The notes: generated by a model from the sequence alone, not told the origin. 64,000 nucleotides of DNA from Streptomyces sp. TSRI0281 (GCF_001905125.1 NZ_LWLE01000001.1:984101-1048100); one strand, 5' to 3'; shown: positions 1 to 7,900, counted from the first letter of the stretch. Program-made: numbers and translations.

Positions 1-858
1 GGCGAAGGTGCCGTCGCCCTTGCCGAGCCAGGTCCAGAGGGTGACCTTCCCGTCGTCGTAGCCGTAGAACGCGGCGACGTCGCCCGTCCCGTCACCGTTG
101 AAGTCACCGGTGAGGCGCTTCATGTGCTCGGCCCAGTAGTGGCCAGGGACCGCCGACCACCCCTCACCGGGCGTGAGCAGGGCACCGTCCGCACCGGCGG
201 GGAAGACGTGCAGGGAGTCTTTGCCGTCCGTCTGCCCGGCTGCCTCGGCATAGTCGTACCAGGCCACCAGGTCGCTGCGGCCGTCGCTGTTGTAGTCGTG
301 GCGGGCGGAGGTACCGCTGGTCCACTGCGACGCGTCGTCCGCGTCGTAGATGACGAGGTTGCCGCGGTCCTGGAGGACGGCCTCGCCATCGGGAGCGGAA
401 GTACCCGACTCCCACAGGACGGTGGAGGCGTCGTCGTCGAGGACGCGGAGATTGCCGCTGTCGTCGAACCGGGCGGTGGCACCGGGGTTGCCCGCGGTGC
501 CGGTGGACCACACCGTCGCCCCCGTGCCCGAGACGATGGCGAGATTGCCGTCGGTCCGCATCGTCATCCGTACGCTCTCGGAGCGCACGCTCTCTCCGGG
601 GGTGAGCGTGGTTCCGGCCGCGATCCGCGTCCCGTCGACGGCTTCACCGCCGCGCGGCGAGGCGGCACCGGGCTCCACACCGGCCGGGCAGTTGTCGGCG
701 CACACACGGTCCGCGTCGGTGCCGCCGGCGCCCACGGTGGACTCGATGCCCACCTGCGGGCCCTGTTTCACCACGGCGCCCGCACTGCCGGTACCGGCGT
801 GCAGACCGAGCAGAGCGCACACAACTGCGGCGCTTATTATGCCAAAAGGTTTCTTCAT
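1..858 (-). CDS. secreted bulb-type lectin / FG-GAP repeat protein (3' end outside window)
   Basis: This reading frame stays open to base 1, so the C-terminus lies outside the window; 286 codons are visible. The N-terminus MKKPFGIISAAVVCALLGL is a typical signal peptide with Ala-x-Ala-like sites near residues 24-28. Residues about 95-180 hold repeated GNLxIxx...WxSGT units (GNLAIVS, GNLRVLD, GNLVIYD), the pattern of bulb-type mannose-binding lectin domains. From about residue 190 there are DYNSDGRSDLVAWYDY and DFNGDGTGDVAAFYGY, calcium-binding FG-GAP/VCBS repeats. It is probably an extracellular carbohydrate-binding protein; a catalytic domain may lie beyond the edge. An alternative ATG lies at 870, but the purine-rich AAGGGG is too close to it. 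Confidence 0.85.
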   Translation of the reverse strand, partial: MKKPFGIISAAVVCALLGLHAGTGSAGAVVKQGPQVGIESTVGAGGTDADRVCADNCPAGVEPGAASPRGGEAVDGTRIAAGTTLTPGESVRSESVRMTMRTDGNLAIVSGTGATVWSTGTAGNPGATARFDDSGNLRVLDDDASTVLWESGTSAPDGEAVLQDRGNLVIYDADDASQWTSGTSARHDYNSDGRSDLVAWYDYAEAAGQTDGKDSLHVFPAGADGALLTPGEGWSAVPGHYWAEHMKRLTGDFNGDGTGDVAAFYGYDDGKVTLWTWLGKGDGTFA

Positions 859-1210
859 CCGGCTGTTCATGCCCCTTGTCACTGGACGGGAGAATGCGCC
901 CGTGAGCTACGGGCGCGCATCGCTCCGCCGCGAAGAGACCGCACCCCCGGCCATCGATAGGGCATACGTTCGACCCGTCGGAGCGCCGCTGATTAGACCA
1001 CCGGCGCGCTGTGTGAGCCAGCCTTTATGTGGCGGGCCGGACGTATCGGGCCGTTCTCCCACCGCCCGTCGACCGCTGCCCTCGTACGTCAACTGCGGGG
1101 CGGCTCCGGTCTGCTGATATCGACACAGCCAACTCGCCGCGTGCGCTGGAGGAATGCGCAGGGACTCCCCCTGGTCGGTCTCACCGGACGCTGTCTCCCG
1201 TGGAGGTACC
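859..1210. other. intergenic region without a convincing gene
   Basis: About 350 bases separate the divergent lectin-like gene and the broken glycosyltransferase gene. No reading frame here shows plausible coding sequence. A GGAGG ribosome binding site at about 1202-1206 serves the GTG at 1211. Both promoters must lie here, but I could not assign clear -35/-10 pairs. Confidence 0.5.
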
Positions 1211-1751
1211 GTGACCGGTCGAGTGATCTACGCGTCGTTCGAGTTCCAGTTCCCGGTGGGCGGCATTCGCGTACTGAACCAACAGATCTCGTTGCTGCGG
1301 TCCATCGGGGTCGAGGCCTACCGCTGGACCCCCACGCCGGGGTTCCGCTACACGTGGTTCGACGACGATGTGCCGACGCTGTCCGGTATGACCCTGGATC
1401 TCGGGCCCGAGGACGTACTCGTACTGCACGAGGTCAGCATGGTCCCGGACCACGACCCGGCACCCGGCGGACACAAGGTCATCTACTCGCAGGGCACTAC
1501 GTCAACTTCCTGACCTGCCCGACCAGGAGGAGGTGCGGCAGGCGGGCCGCCGGTGGGTGGCCGACCGCTACACCGCCGAGGCCGCGACCGCAGCACCGAT
1601 CGAGGGCATCCGCGGCGCACGCGCCCTCCCGGGCGGCGCCGCGACGGCCACCCATCCGGCAGCCTGGATGGAGGAGTTGCTGAGGCGCTTCCCGGTGCCG
1701 CCGGAGACGCACACACAGGTGGAACCGAAGGCCGCCTCTCACAACGGCTAG
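1211..1751 (+). pseudogene. glycosyltransferase-like pseudogene (frameshifted, internally deleted)
   Basis: GTG at 1211 is preceded by GGAGG. The first 100 codons read as the N-terminal half of a glycosyltransferase-like Rossmann domain: GRVIYASFEFQFPVGGIRV, then PEDVLVLHEVSMVP and HKVIYSQG. At about 1493 the frame breaks: HKVIYSQG runs into TTSTS and a stop, while the +1-shifted frame continues as HYVNFLT, which is what such proteins normally have after YSQG. A third frame then gives PDLPDQEEVRQAGRRWVADRYTAEA, which resembles the C-terminal helices of glycosyltransferases. Two frame changes and a total of only about 180 codons, against the usual 350-400, indicate decay with an internal deletion. 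Confidence 0.65.
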
Positions 1752-1835
1752 TGCTGTGACCGGGATGGTTCACCGTGGTCGGGAGACGGCTCACGGAACG
1801 AGCGCGGTCCGCGAGGCGAGTGGTATTACTGGTGC

Positions 1836-2213
1836 ATGCAGGAAGAGACCGCGCGGTCCGCGATCGACACGTTCATCTCCGCGTTCAACGCCTTGGACGA
1901 CAGCTATGTGACTGCGCTGCTCTCCCAGGCCCTAACCTCGGACGTGGTCTTCTGGGGACCGTTGGGCCGCAGTGAGGGGATCGAGGCGGTCGAGCGGTTC
2001 GTGCTGGACATCCGGCGCCACCCCGCGGGGACCGGCACGATGGTGCGCTGTTCGGCGGTGGACATGCCGAACGAGTGGGCCCGGTACCAGTGGGTCTTCA
2101 CGACGCCGGATGGAGGCCCCCGCCTGGCGGGAACAGACGTCGTCCATCTGCGGCAGAGCCTCATCGATCAGGTCATCGTCTTCGCGGGGGAGATCGAGCC
2201 GTCCGCCTCCTGA
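1836..2213 (+). CDS. SnoaL/NTF2-like protein
   Basis: 125 residues, the normal length of a single NTF2-like (SnoaL) alpha+beta cone. The sequence starts with the helix typical of the fold (SAIDTFISAFNALDDSYVTALLS), then SDVVFWGPLGRSEGIEAVERFV, where a GPLGR-type loop precedes the second helix. The C-terminal strands include WARYQWVFTT and GTDVVHLRQSLIDQVIVF. Members act as small-ligand isomerases, cyclases or hydrolases, or as binding domains; no specific catalytic residue can be named here. There is no Shine-Dalgarno sequence before ATG 1836, and a TATTAC box lies 6 nt upstream, so the mRNA may be leaderless. It stands alone. Confidence 0.75.
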   Translation: MQEETARSAIDTFISAFNALDDSYVTALLSQALTSDVVFWGPLGRSEGIEAVERFVLDIRRHPAGTGTMVRCSAVDMPNEWARYQWVFTTPDGGPRLAGTDVVHLRQSLIDQVIVFAGEIEPSAS

Positions 2214-2410
2214 GTCATTCCCCCTCTGGCGCCGTCCTTCTCCTGAACCGGCCCCGTTCGGGGCTCCGGGTCTGCCCAGCCGAGATCATCTTCACAACGC
2301 TTCAGTCGTCCGCGCTTGGCCACGAGCGGACCGATGATGCGCTGTGGCTGTGTAAGTTCGCGGTTGGTCAGGCTGCGGACCAAACCCGGCGAACCTATGC
2401 GGTCACAGCA
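2214..2410. other. convergent intergenic region
   Basis: This lies between the SnoaL-like gene and the opposite-strand membrane-protein gene. It is somewhat less GC-rich than the surroundings. I see no gene and no strong hairpin followed by a T-run. Confidence 0.4.
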
Positions 2411-2776
2411 CTAATTCACGGCCTGGCCGACGGTCCAGAAGAAGTTGATCGGCGTGACCGCCGCTCCGCACAGGATCGCGGCACCGCACGGGACCAGCAC
2501 CCCGGTCTTGCCACGGGACGCGGGATGAGGGTTGCTGCTGTTGGCTCCGAAGCCCCGGACGATCGCCGAGACGATGAGCGCGAGCACGCTCAGGAACAGG
2601 CCGACGGTCATCACCGCGCCCACGATGTCGCGCAACTGCGCGATCCCCGGAAGCCCGCTACTGTTTGGGGCCGATATCGATCGCGGCTTGGTCCTCCTGT
2701 CGGCGTGCGGACGTGGCTCGTCCGACAGACAGGTGCACCGACCGAGCCCGTCCGCGACCGCAGACGGCGACCCCAT
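2411..2776 (-). CDS. small membrane protein, DUF6112-like (possible mobile-element remnant)
   Basis: Residues from about 40 onward read SSGLPGIAQLRDIVGAV, a first hydrophobic helix (LFLSVLALIVSAIV), then NSSNPHPASRGKTGVLV and a second hydrophobic helix ending INFFWTVGQ. This layout (GLPG-leader, helix, H-x-x-x-GKTGVL, helix, NFF) is what I recall for DUF6112-type membrane proteins encoded by actinomycete plasmids and conjugative islands. The first 35 or so residues (rich in R, S and P) look non-native, and no ribosome binding site is visible near 2776. The N-terminus may therefore be degraded or the true start may be internal. No transfer or integration genes flank it, so it may be the relic of an element. 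Confidence 0.5.
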   Translation of the reverse strand: MGSPSAVADGLGRCTCLSDEPRPHADRRTKPRSISAPNSSGLPGIAQLRDIVGAVMTVGLFLSVLALIVSAIVRGFGANSSNPHPASRGKTGVLVPCGAAILCGAAVTPINFFWTVGQAVN

Positions 2777-2883
2777 CGGGACGGGGCGATGCGACGGAAA
2801 TCGGGAATGGCCGCGACGTACAACCGCAGTGAAGGCGAAGCGCCGGGCCGAGATTCCGGCACCGGTGTGAGGGAGGGGTCAGG

Positions 2884-3342
2884 ATGTTCGGTTCGAAGAA
2901 GAAGCTCAACAATCTGAATCTCAACGATCTGATGGCGCAGCTCAGGCCCGACCTGAGTCGGGAATCGCTCGGCGTCGGGCCCGCCTTCCCGGGCGTCGCC
3001 CCGAACCCGCTCCTGAGCAGTGATGCACGGAAGCGCAATGCGGAACTGCGTACGGGGGTGCTCGCGCTCGGCGTTCTCGTCGACTGGCGGGAGGTCAGCA
3101 GCGACGGCAGTCCGCGCGTGGTCCTGATGTTCGACGTGGAGACCGCCGGCGGCATCTCGTTCCGCGGTATCGCGGACGAAGACCTCACGATCACCGCGCT
3201 CACCCGACTCGCCCCAGGACAGACGATGCCCGTGCGCTACCGGCCGGCCGTCATGGACCACTACGTCGCCCTTGCCCGGGACGCGGACCCCGCCCACGTG
3301 CAGCAGCTCTCTGACGAGATCGCGAGCCGCAAGCGGACCTGA
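2884..3342 (+). CDS. conserved hypothetical protein
   Basis: 152 residues, preceded by AGGGAGGGG 5 nt upstream of ATG 2884. The N-terminus is charged and Asn/Leu-rich (MFGSKKKLNNLNLNDLMAQ). The core runs TGVLALGVLVDWREVSSDG, VVLMFDVETAGG and PGQTMPVRYRPAVMDHYVAL. The pattern G..ALG.V...... VxLxFxVxT ... LxPGQxxPVRYxP recurs in many actinobacterial small proteins, some with SHOCT tails, in which a beta-rich domain handles an unknown ligand. There is no membrane segment. Function unknown; the assignment of a conserved beta domain rests on pattern only. Confidence 0.75.
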   Translation: MFGSKKKLNNLNLNDLMAQLRPDLSRESLGVGPAFPGVAPNPLLSSDARKRNAELRTGVLALGVLVDWREVSSDGSPRVVLMFDVETAGGISFRGIADEDLTITALTRLAPGQTMPVRYRPAVMDHYVALARDADPAHVQQLSDEIASRKRT

Positions 3343-3443
3343 CCCGAAGCCCTTGGCCGGATGCCTGGCCAGTGCGCCGACCGCAGAGGTTCACCGGGTC
3401 GGCCCGGTCGGGACAGGCCCAGCGGCCCGAGTAGCCTCGCCCT

Positions 3444-3767
3444 GTGGTGGATGAAGCGGAGTACGCCCGCTATCGGGCGGACTCGAAGGTGCTGGCAGCG
3501 ATCGGCAAGCATGTCGACGCGCAGGTCGGCCGGGTCACCGTGCGACTGCCCAGGGCGGTCGCCGAGGCCGCGGTGGACGCCTGGGAGCGTGACGAGTCGG
3601 GCGACCTCGGCGAGGAGACCTCCGAGCAGTACGACCTGCGGGACCAGGCCGGTGATCTGGCACTGATCGGCCTGGTGATCTCGGAGCGCGGCCGCCGGGA
3701 GGGCGAGGAGGTCGTGATCGACCTCGATGTCGTCTTCGCCGGGGCAGCCGTGCGGGCGTCGCTGTAG
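3444..3767 (+). CDS. hypothetical protein, acidic, likely leaderless
   Basis: 107 residues, starting GTG-GTG-GAT. It is strongly acidic (WERDESGDLGEETSEQYDLRDQ) and shows an amphipathic helix followed by a C-terminal strand pair (LALIGLVISERG, EEVVIDLDVVFAGAAV). Proteins of this size and layout are common single genes in Streptomyces with no known role. A TAGCCT box at 3432-3437 lies six bases before the start and no Shine-Dalgarno sequence is present, which suggests a leaderless transcript. No paralogue is visible in this window. Confidence 0.7.
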   Translation: MVDEAEYARYRADSKVLAAIGKHVDAQVGRVTVRLPRAVAEAAVDAWERDESGDLGEETSEQYDLRDQAGDLALIGLVISERGRREGEEVVIDLDVVFAGAAVRASL

Positions 3768-3883
3768 TCAGAGGTTGGACGCAACCCCGATGACCCGGCC
3801 CTGACCGGGACGGCCACGGAGCGCAGCCGCGGCCGTTGGCCCGCGCCGTCCCCCGCAGTCGCATCCGGGTCATGATCGGGGAA

Positions 3884-4426
3884 TCACTCCGAGGCGGCCT
3901 TCGCCATCCGCGCGGTGGTGCTGGCGCCGTCCAGGGCTTCGCGCACGATGTCCGCGTGGCCGCTGTGGTGGGCGATCTCCCGGAAGATGTGCAGCAGAAC
4001 GTGCCGGACGGTCCAGGTGACCGGCTCCGGCGGTGACCACGGGTACTGGGGCAGCGTCACCGTACGGTTGAGATCGGTCTCTTCCCGGACCGTGCGGTCG
4101 AACTCCCCGGCGGCGGAGTGAAAGGCGTCGATCGCGCCCGCCAGCGTCTCGGACTCGGTCAGCCGGTTGCCGTCGGGGTCGAGGTCGGACCACTCGACCT
4201 TCACCGGCGCCGTGCCGTCGACCACTTCGAGCCAGCCGCGCTGCACCTGCGCGAGGTGCTTGACCAGCCCGCCGAGTGTCAGCTCGCTCACCGTCGTACG
4301 GGAGCGGGCCTGCTCCTCGGTGAGGTCCGCGACGGTGTACAGAAAGTTGGTGCGCTGGTCGGTGACCAGCGCCAGCAGATCCTCGCGCTCCACGGACTGC
4401 GGGAGGTCGGAGCCGTTCGACGTCAT
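3884..4426 (-). CDS. DinB-family (DUF664-like) protein
   Basis: 180 residues. ATG at 4426 follows AGAAGGA by 8 nt, so I reject a longer frame reaching 4684. The protein is a four-helix DinB-type bundle with three metal-ligand positions: LVKHLAQVQRGW in helix 2 and HVLLHIFREIAHHSGHAD in helix 4. The segment HHSGHADIVREALDGA is the family's most conserved tail. DinB/DUF664 proteins bind a divalent metal, and many act as thiol-dependent S-transferases using mycothiol or bacillithiol; a role in mycothiol chemistry here is inference. The window holds a second intact member at 24127 and a decayed one at 34313. Confidence 0.85.
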   Translation of the reverse strand: MTSNGSDLPQSVEREDLLALVTDQRTNFLYTVADLTEEQARSRTTVSELTLGGLVKHLAQVQRGWLEVVDGTAPVKVEWSDLDPDGNRLTESETLAGAIDAFHSAAGEFDRTVREETDLNRTVTLPQYPWSPPEPVTWTVRHVLLHIFREIAHHSGHADIVREALDGASTTARMAKAASE

Positions 4427-4791
4427 GGTGATGTCCTTCTGATCGTTCTGGATCAACCAGGCGATTCTGCGCTGCGCGACCGGGCGGACGATGGCGTTCC
4501 GGCAGGTCCGCCCCAGGTACACCCGCGTGGCCCTGGCAGCCCGGCCTGCACTCCGCGTTGCTCGCTGGTGTTGCCGTAACGCATAGTCGACCGGATGCCC
4601 GTCCGCGTACGCGAGGACAGCTGTGAACCCCGGCACGGCGCTGTGTGAAGGAGGGCGGGGGCGACGACTGGCAACTCCCGTCAATCCCGGTGCTCGACGC
4701 CGACTGCAAACCGTGTCGCGACCCGAACAGCACGGAGCCCCACCATGCGGCGCACGATGGGGCTGCTCGGCTCGCCAAGAGTTCGGGGTGT
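4427..4791. other. intergenic region without a convincing gene
   Basis: About 365 bases lie between the DinB-like gene start and the DUF397 stop codon. The AGAAGGA ribosome binding site and the promoter of the DinB-like gene must lie near 4430-4500. I see no conserved coding pattern in either strand and no hairpin that would clearly terminate transcription. Confidence 0.4.
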
Positions 4792-5001
4792 TCAGACGTT
4801 GCCAAACTCTCCGGCCTTGACGCCGCCCACGAACGCGGAGAACGCAGCAGCGGGCAAGTCCAGAACGGGACCTGTCAGATTCTTGGAGTCACGGACGGGA
4901 ACCACGCCGCGCGAGGCGATCAGATCGGCGGCGACCTCAACACAGCTACCGCCGTTGGAGCTGTGGGAGGACTTGAACCAGTTGAGCGATTCGGTCATCA
5001 C
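4792..5001 (-). CDS. DUF397 domain protein
   Basis: 69 residues with the full DUF397 pattern: LNWFKSSHSSNGGSCVEVA at the N-terminus, VVPVRDSKN in the middle and FSAFVGGVKAGEF at the end. DUF397 proteins are small partners of XRE/DUF5753 regulators in Streptomyces (WhiJ-type and abaA-type loci) that influence development and antibiotic production. The ATGATG start overlaps the stop codon of the upstream regulator gene, so the two are translationally coupled and probably form one regulatory unit. The second ATG (4998) could equally be the start. Confidence 0.92.
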   Translation of the reverse strand: MMTESLNWFKSSHSSNGGSCVEVAADLIASRGVVPVRDSKNLTGPVLDLPAAAFSAFVGGVKAGEFGNV

Positions 5002-5828
5002 GGGATGTCCTTTCCTGCTTGATTGATCATGGCCATGGAATCTGCCTGGGACAGTGACTCAACCTGTAGGTGATGGTAGGCCGTGAACAACGGCCCGACG
5101 AAACGGGATTCCCGCTCCATGCGTCCCTGATGTGCCGACTCTGCGTACGCGACGCGAGTGCCGTCACTCAATGTCACCAAGTTGACCGGTAGGTCATAGG
5201 CCCGCATCTCTGCGAGGCTGTACGGCGCGATCTGGAGGACGACGTTCGGGCGGGATGCGAACTGTGCCAGGTGTGCCAACTGCTCCCGCGTGACCCCGGA
5301 CCCGCCCACGGGGCGGCGCAGGCAGCTTTCGTCCAGGACGAAGTACAGCAACGGCGGCTGCTCGCGCTCCATGGCCGCCTGGCGCCGCGCAAGCAGAGAC
5401 AGGCGCTCTTCTGCCTGCACTTCCGTGATAGCACCCCGGCGAACTGCGCCGCTGGTGATCGCCTGGGCGTACTCGGGGGTCTGGAGGAGTCCGGGCACGA
5501 TCCCCAGTTCAAATGCGCGCACCTTCGCCGCGGTCATCTCCAAGGCCAGGTACTCGGGAAATCCTTCGAGTATGGCGCTGTCCCGGGCCGCCGCCCCCTG
5601 CCGGGCGAGTGCTTCCCCTGTGCCGAGTGCCTTGTCCGCACTTGCGGTGAACTTGGCGGTTGGATTTCGGGCCCCAGTTTCGACCCCGGAAATATGCGAC
5701 GGGGAGTAGCCGGTGCGGTATGCCAAATCCTCCTGTGTCCAGCCTCGCTCCTCTCGCAGCCTGCGTAAACGCTCCCCGAAGGCCGCACGCGGCCCGTCAT
5801 CAGGATCAAGTTGTTTGCGGTTAGCCAC
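4998..5828 (-). CDS. XRE-family regulator with DUF5753 domain
   Basis: 276 residues. Residues about 16-70 form a helix-turn-helix of the lambda repressor type: FGERLRRLREERGWTQEDL, then YSPSHISGVETGARNP, the recognition helix. Residues about 95-270 form DUF5753, recognised by FELGIVPGLLQTPEYA, QAAMEREQPP, SCLRRPVGG and VVLQIAPY. The family pairs with DUF397 proteins, and the downstream DUF397 gene overlaps this one by 4 nt. The ligand of DUF5753 is unknown. A GTG start at 5828 gives the expected length. The region upstream to 5931 is a divergent promoter region shared with the gene at 5932. Confidence 0.93.
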   Translation of the reverse strand: MANRKQLDPDDGPRAAFGERLRRLREERGWTQEDLAYRTGYSPSHISGVETGARNPTAKFTASADKALGTGEALARQGAAARDSAILEGFPEYLALEMTAAKVRAFELGIVPGLLQTPEYAQAITSGAVRRGAITEVQAEERLSLLARRQAAMEREQPPLLYFVLDESCLRRPVGGSGVTREQLAHLAQFASRPNVVLQIAPYSLAEMRAYDLPVNLVTLSDGTRVAYAESAHQGRMERESRFVGPLFTAYHHLQVESLSQADSMAMINQAGKDIP

Positions 5829-5931
5829 TTTTCACCCAACTTTCGTTCAACTTGTCGGAGGTTGAAGGTCCCCTGAGAGTAGGTCACGCTGGGCCGCCTT
5901 GGTAGTGGAATGACTACGGAGAGGCACGGCT

Positions 5932-6294
5932 GTGTGTACAGAAAACGGTTCCTCGAACGGACAGGCCCCCCACGTTCCGGCCCCAACCCTCGGCACCCTC
6001 ATGCTCGACACCAGTCGCGCCAACCGTGTCGGGGAGTTCCGTGGGCTGGCCGGCCCGTACTGGTCTCTGCGGCCGGTTGGCGGTGGGCCGGAGTGGGAGG
6101 CCGATCCCGAACGCGTACGACTGGTCACTCCGAACGACCCATCTGCGCCCGAGCCGTGCCGGGGCTGCCAGGAGATCGATCACGCCGAGGCCGTCGCCAA
6201 CGCCGAGCACGACACCGGCAAGCAGTCCGACTGCCGGACATCACGCGAGCGGCACAAGACCGCCGAACACGGTGGACACGGTGAGCGGTCATGA
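5932..6294 (+). CDS. small conserved Streptomyces protein (LRPxGGGxEW family)
   Basis: 120 residues from a GTG preceded by GGAGAGG. The core reads LDTSRANRVGEFRGLAGPYW and SLRPVGGGPEWEADPERVR; this motif (D...RVGE..G..GP...LRPxGGGxEWE) is familiar from small Streptomyces proteins found near XRE/DUF397 genes. The C-terminal 40 residues (EPCRGCQEIDHAEAVANAE, then KQSDCRTSRERHKTAEHGG) are His/Cys-rich and could bind zinc, but this is a guess. It overlaps the next gene by 4 nt (ATGA) and is divergent from the XRE/DUF397 pair. Function unknown. Confidence 0.75.
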   Translation: MCTENGSSNGQAPHVPAPTLGTLMLDTSRANRVGEFRGLAGPYWSLRPVGGGPEWEADPERVRLVTPNDPSAPEPCRGCQEIDHAEAVANAEHDTGKQSDCRTSRERHKTAEHGGHGERS

Positions 6295-7085
6295 GGTTGA
6301 GATTCTTACCGGTCCTGCTCGCTCTCACCCTCGGGGCCGCCACTATTGGCCTGCGGCAGCGCTTCCCCCGGATCATGCGGGTGCTCGCCCCTCAACCGCG
6401 CCGGCCGCAGCCGTTGTTCGCCGAGCTGCAACGTATCGAGACCGACCTCGCGTACCGGGCCCTGTTCCTCGCCGGGCTGGACGCCGCGATCGTCCGGCGC
6501 GAAGCGGAACGCACGGCCGAGCTGCACGCGGTCGAAGCGGCGGCCGACCTGCTCCAGCGCCTGGTCCGCCCCAGCTACGTCGCCGAGGTCACCGTGACCA
6601 CCGTGACCACCGGAACCAGACGCCCCGTCTCGCTCGGCCGGGTCACCGCGCCCAACCGCCGTCTCGCCCTGCGCTGGCTCCGCAGGCAGGCACTACGGCT
6701 CGCGGACGGGCACGGACACCTCCAACCCCCCGATACCACCCCCTGGGCACGGGCGGGGAACGACGTCCGGCCGGTCACCTTTCACAGCTCCGACGCCCCC
6801 GAAAGCCTCCGCGCCTGGGCCGCCGACGACCAGCGCCAGACCGACGCACTGCACCACCTGGAAACCGGCACCGGCACCCTGCTCACCGTGGCCGACCCGG
6901 CCGTCGGCCTGCACCTGACCCTCACCGGCCGACCCGCCCGACCCGCACGCCCGCACGGGACCACCGGCCTCCAGCACCCCACACACCCCCGTCCTGGTCG
7001 CGTTCGCAGTGGCTCCCCCACGGGCGACCAGGACGGGCACCACCCAACAAGGCACCGAACACACCCCATGGAAACCGCCCCCTGA
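6291..7085 (+). CDS. hypothetical protein with N-terminal hydrophobic segment
   Basis: 264 residues, starting at an ATGA overlap with the gene before it. The N-terminus MRLRFLPVLLALTLGAATIG is a signal anchor or membrane helix. Residues about 40-90 are helical and Leu/Ala/Glu-rich (AELQRIETDLAYRALFLAGL, ELHAVEAAADLLQRLV) and may form a coiled coil. The last 50 residues are low-complexity and overlap a perfect 14-bp inverted repeat (6988-7037). The C-terminus may therefore be secondarily altered, and the following frame at 7009-7212 carries CPHCNLC, which could be a displaced tail. I do not recognise a family. Island-type neighbours suggest accessory origin. Confidence 0.6.
   Translation: MRLRFLPVLLALTLGAATIGLRQRFPRIMRVLAPQPRRPQPLFAELQRIETDLAYRALFLAGLDAAIVRREAERTAELHAVEAAADLLQRLVRPSYVAEVTVTTVTTGTRRPVSLGRVTAPNRRLALRWLRRQALRLADGHGHLQPPDTTPWARAGNDVRPVTFHSSDAPESLRAWAADDQRQTDALHHLETGTGTLLTVADPAVGLHLTLTGRPARPARPHGTTGLQHPTHPRPGRVRSGSPTGDQDGHHPTRHRTHPMETAP
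6988..7037. repeat. perfect 14-bp inverted repeat
   Basis: The arms CCCGTCCTGGTCGC (6988-7001) and GCGACCAGGACGGG (7024-7037) are perfect reverse complements separated by 22 bases. The pair lies near the 3' end of the hypothetical gene at 6291. A T-run is lacking, so a classical terminator is unlikely; a recombination site, a transcript-end structure or a protein-binding site are all possible. Confidence 0.85.
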
Positions 7086-7212
7086 GACCCGGATCCAGGA
7101 CTGCCCCCACTGCAACCTCTGCACCGGCACCAAACCCGGCCGCCCCTACGCGAAAGCCGCCCCGCCCACCACGGCACCCCGCACCCCCGGCACACACCCG
7201 GCGGCCCAGTAA
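7009..7212 (+). CDS. possible small CxxCxxC protein or displaced tail
   Basis: 67 codons from a GTG at 7009, ending 80 nt before the next certain gene. It contains IQDCPHCNLCTG, a possible metal-binding motif, and is otherwise rich in P, T and R. It overlaps the 3' end of the gene at 6291 in another frame and no ribosome binding site is obvious. It could be the native C-terminus of that gene after a frameshift, or chance. Confidence 0.25.
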   Translation: MAPPRATRTGTTQQGTEHTPWKPPPETRIQDCPHCNLCTGTKPGRPYAKAAPPTTAPRTPGTHPAAQ

Positions 7213-7291
7213 CCCCCAAACCCCGCCCGGCTGCCCCCTGTCATGGGGACGGCGGCAGCCGGGCGGCCCCCACCCCCACAAGGAGGAACCC

Positions 7292-7900
7292 ATGCCTCTC
7301 CTGACCCCGTATGTCGCCTCACGGAGCACCGACAGAGGCATGCCGGAATCCACCCTCGACGTCGAGTTCACCGCGAACGGGCCCCGACTCGCCTACCGGG
7401 ACACACGCCCGGAGGACCGCGACAAGCACGGCAACCTGTGGGTCCGCATCGAGGAGTCCGACGACCCCGGCCATGTCCAGTACGACTCCCTGCACTCCAC
7501 CCGCCAGCGCACCTGCATGGAAAACCTGCTCTGCCAGATCTGCGCCCGGCCCGCCGACCGGAACAAAGAGGGCTGGCTGTTCATCGACTGGCGGCGCGAG
7601 GACTCACCCCCCACCTGGCCCGAGAAATCGCTCACCACCATGCCCCCGCTCTGCACCGAACACGCCCGCATCTCCGTACGGCAATGCCCCTTCCTCCGCC
7701 GCGGCGAACACGTCCTCCTGCGGGTCAGGAAACCCCACCTCTACGGGGTGTCCGGCACGCTCTACCGCCTCACCACCACCGGCTGGGTCTCCACCGAGAA
7801 CGGACAGCTCTCCCCCTACAGCAAACCCCGCTACCCCGGCATGCTCGCCTTCCTCGCCATCCGCGAACTACGCGGAGTGACCATCGCCGAGCTTCCCTGA
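7292..7900 (+). CDS. hypothetical protein with Cys/His zinc-finger-like core
   Basis: 202 residues. AGGAGGA at 7281-7287 fixes the ATG at 7292. The middle contains LLCQICARPADRN, then PPLCTEHARISVRQCPFLR, a set of Cys/His residues spaced like a treble-clef zinc site. The surrounding segments (YDSLHSTRQRTCMENLL, GWLFIDWRR) occur in hypothetical proteins of actinomycete genomic islands and phages, as far as I recall. The C-terminus has a WVSTENGQLSPYSKPRYPGM stretch and a final helix. No enzyme family is recognisable. It probably forms one accessory block with 5932 and 6291. Confidence 0.75.
   Translation: MPLLTPYVASRSTDRGMPESTLDVEFTANGPRLAYRDTRPEDRDKHGNLWVRIEESDDPGHVQYDSLHSTRQRTCMENLLCQICARPADRNKEGWLFIDWRREDSPPTWPEKSLTTMPPLCTEHARISVRQCPFLRRGEHVLLRVRKPHLYGVSGTLYRLTTTGWVSTENGQLSPYSKPRYPGMLAFLAIRELRGVTIAELP

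Noticed and set aside
124..960. Long plus-strand frame opposite the lectin-like gene
   Set aside because: Its translation is Arg/Gly/Val-rich with no family motif, and the opposite strand has a signal peptide, lectin repeats and FG-GAP repeats. It is a shadow caused by the GC-rich third codon position.
6026..7291. Upstream extension of the 7292 gene to 6026
   Set aside because: The extension is Pro/Arg-rich nonsense, and AGGAGGA at 7281 fixes the start at 7292.
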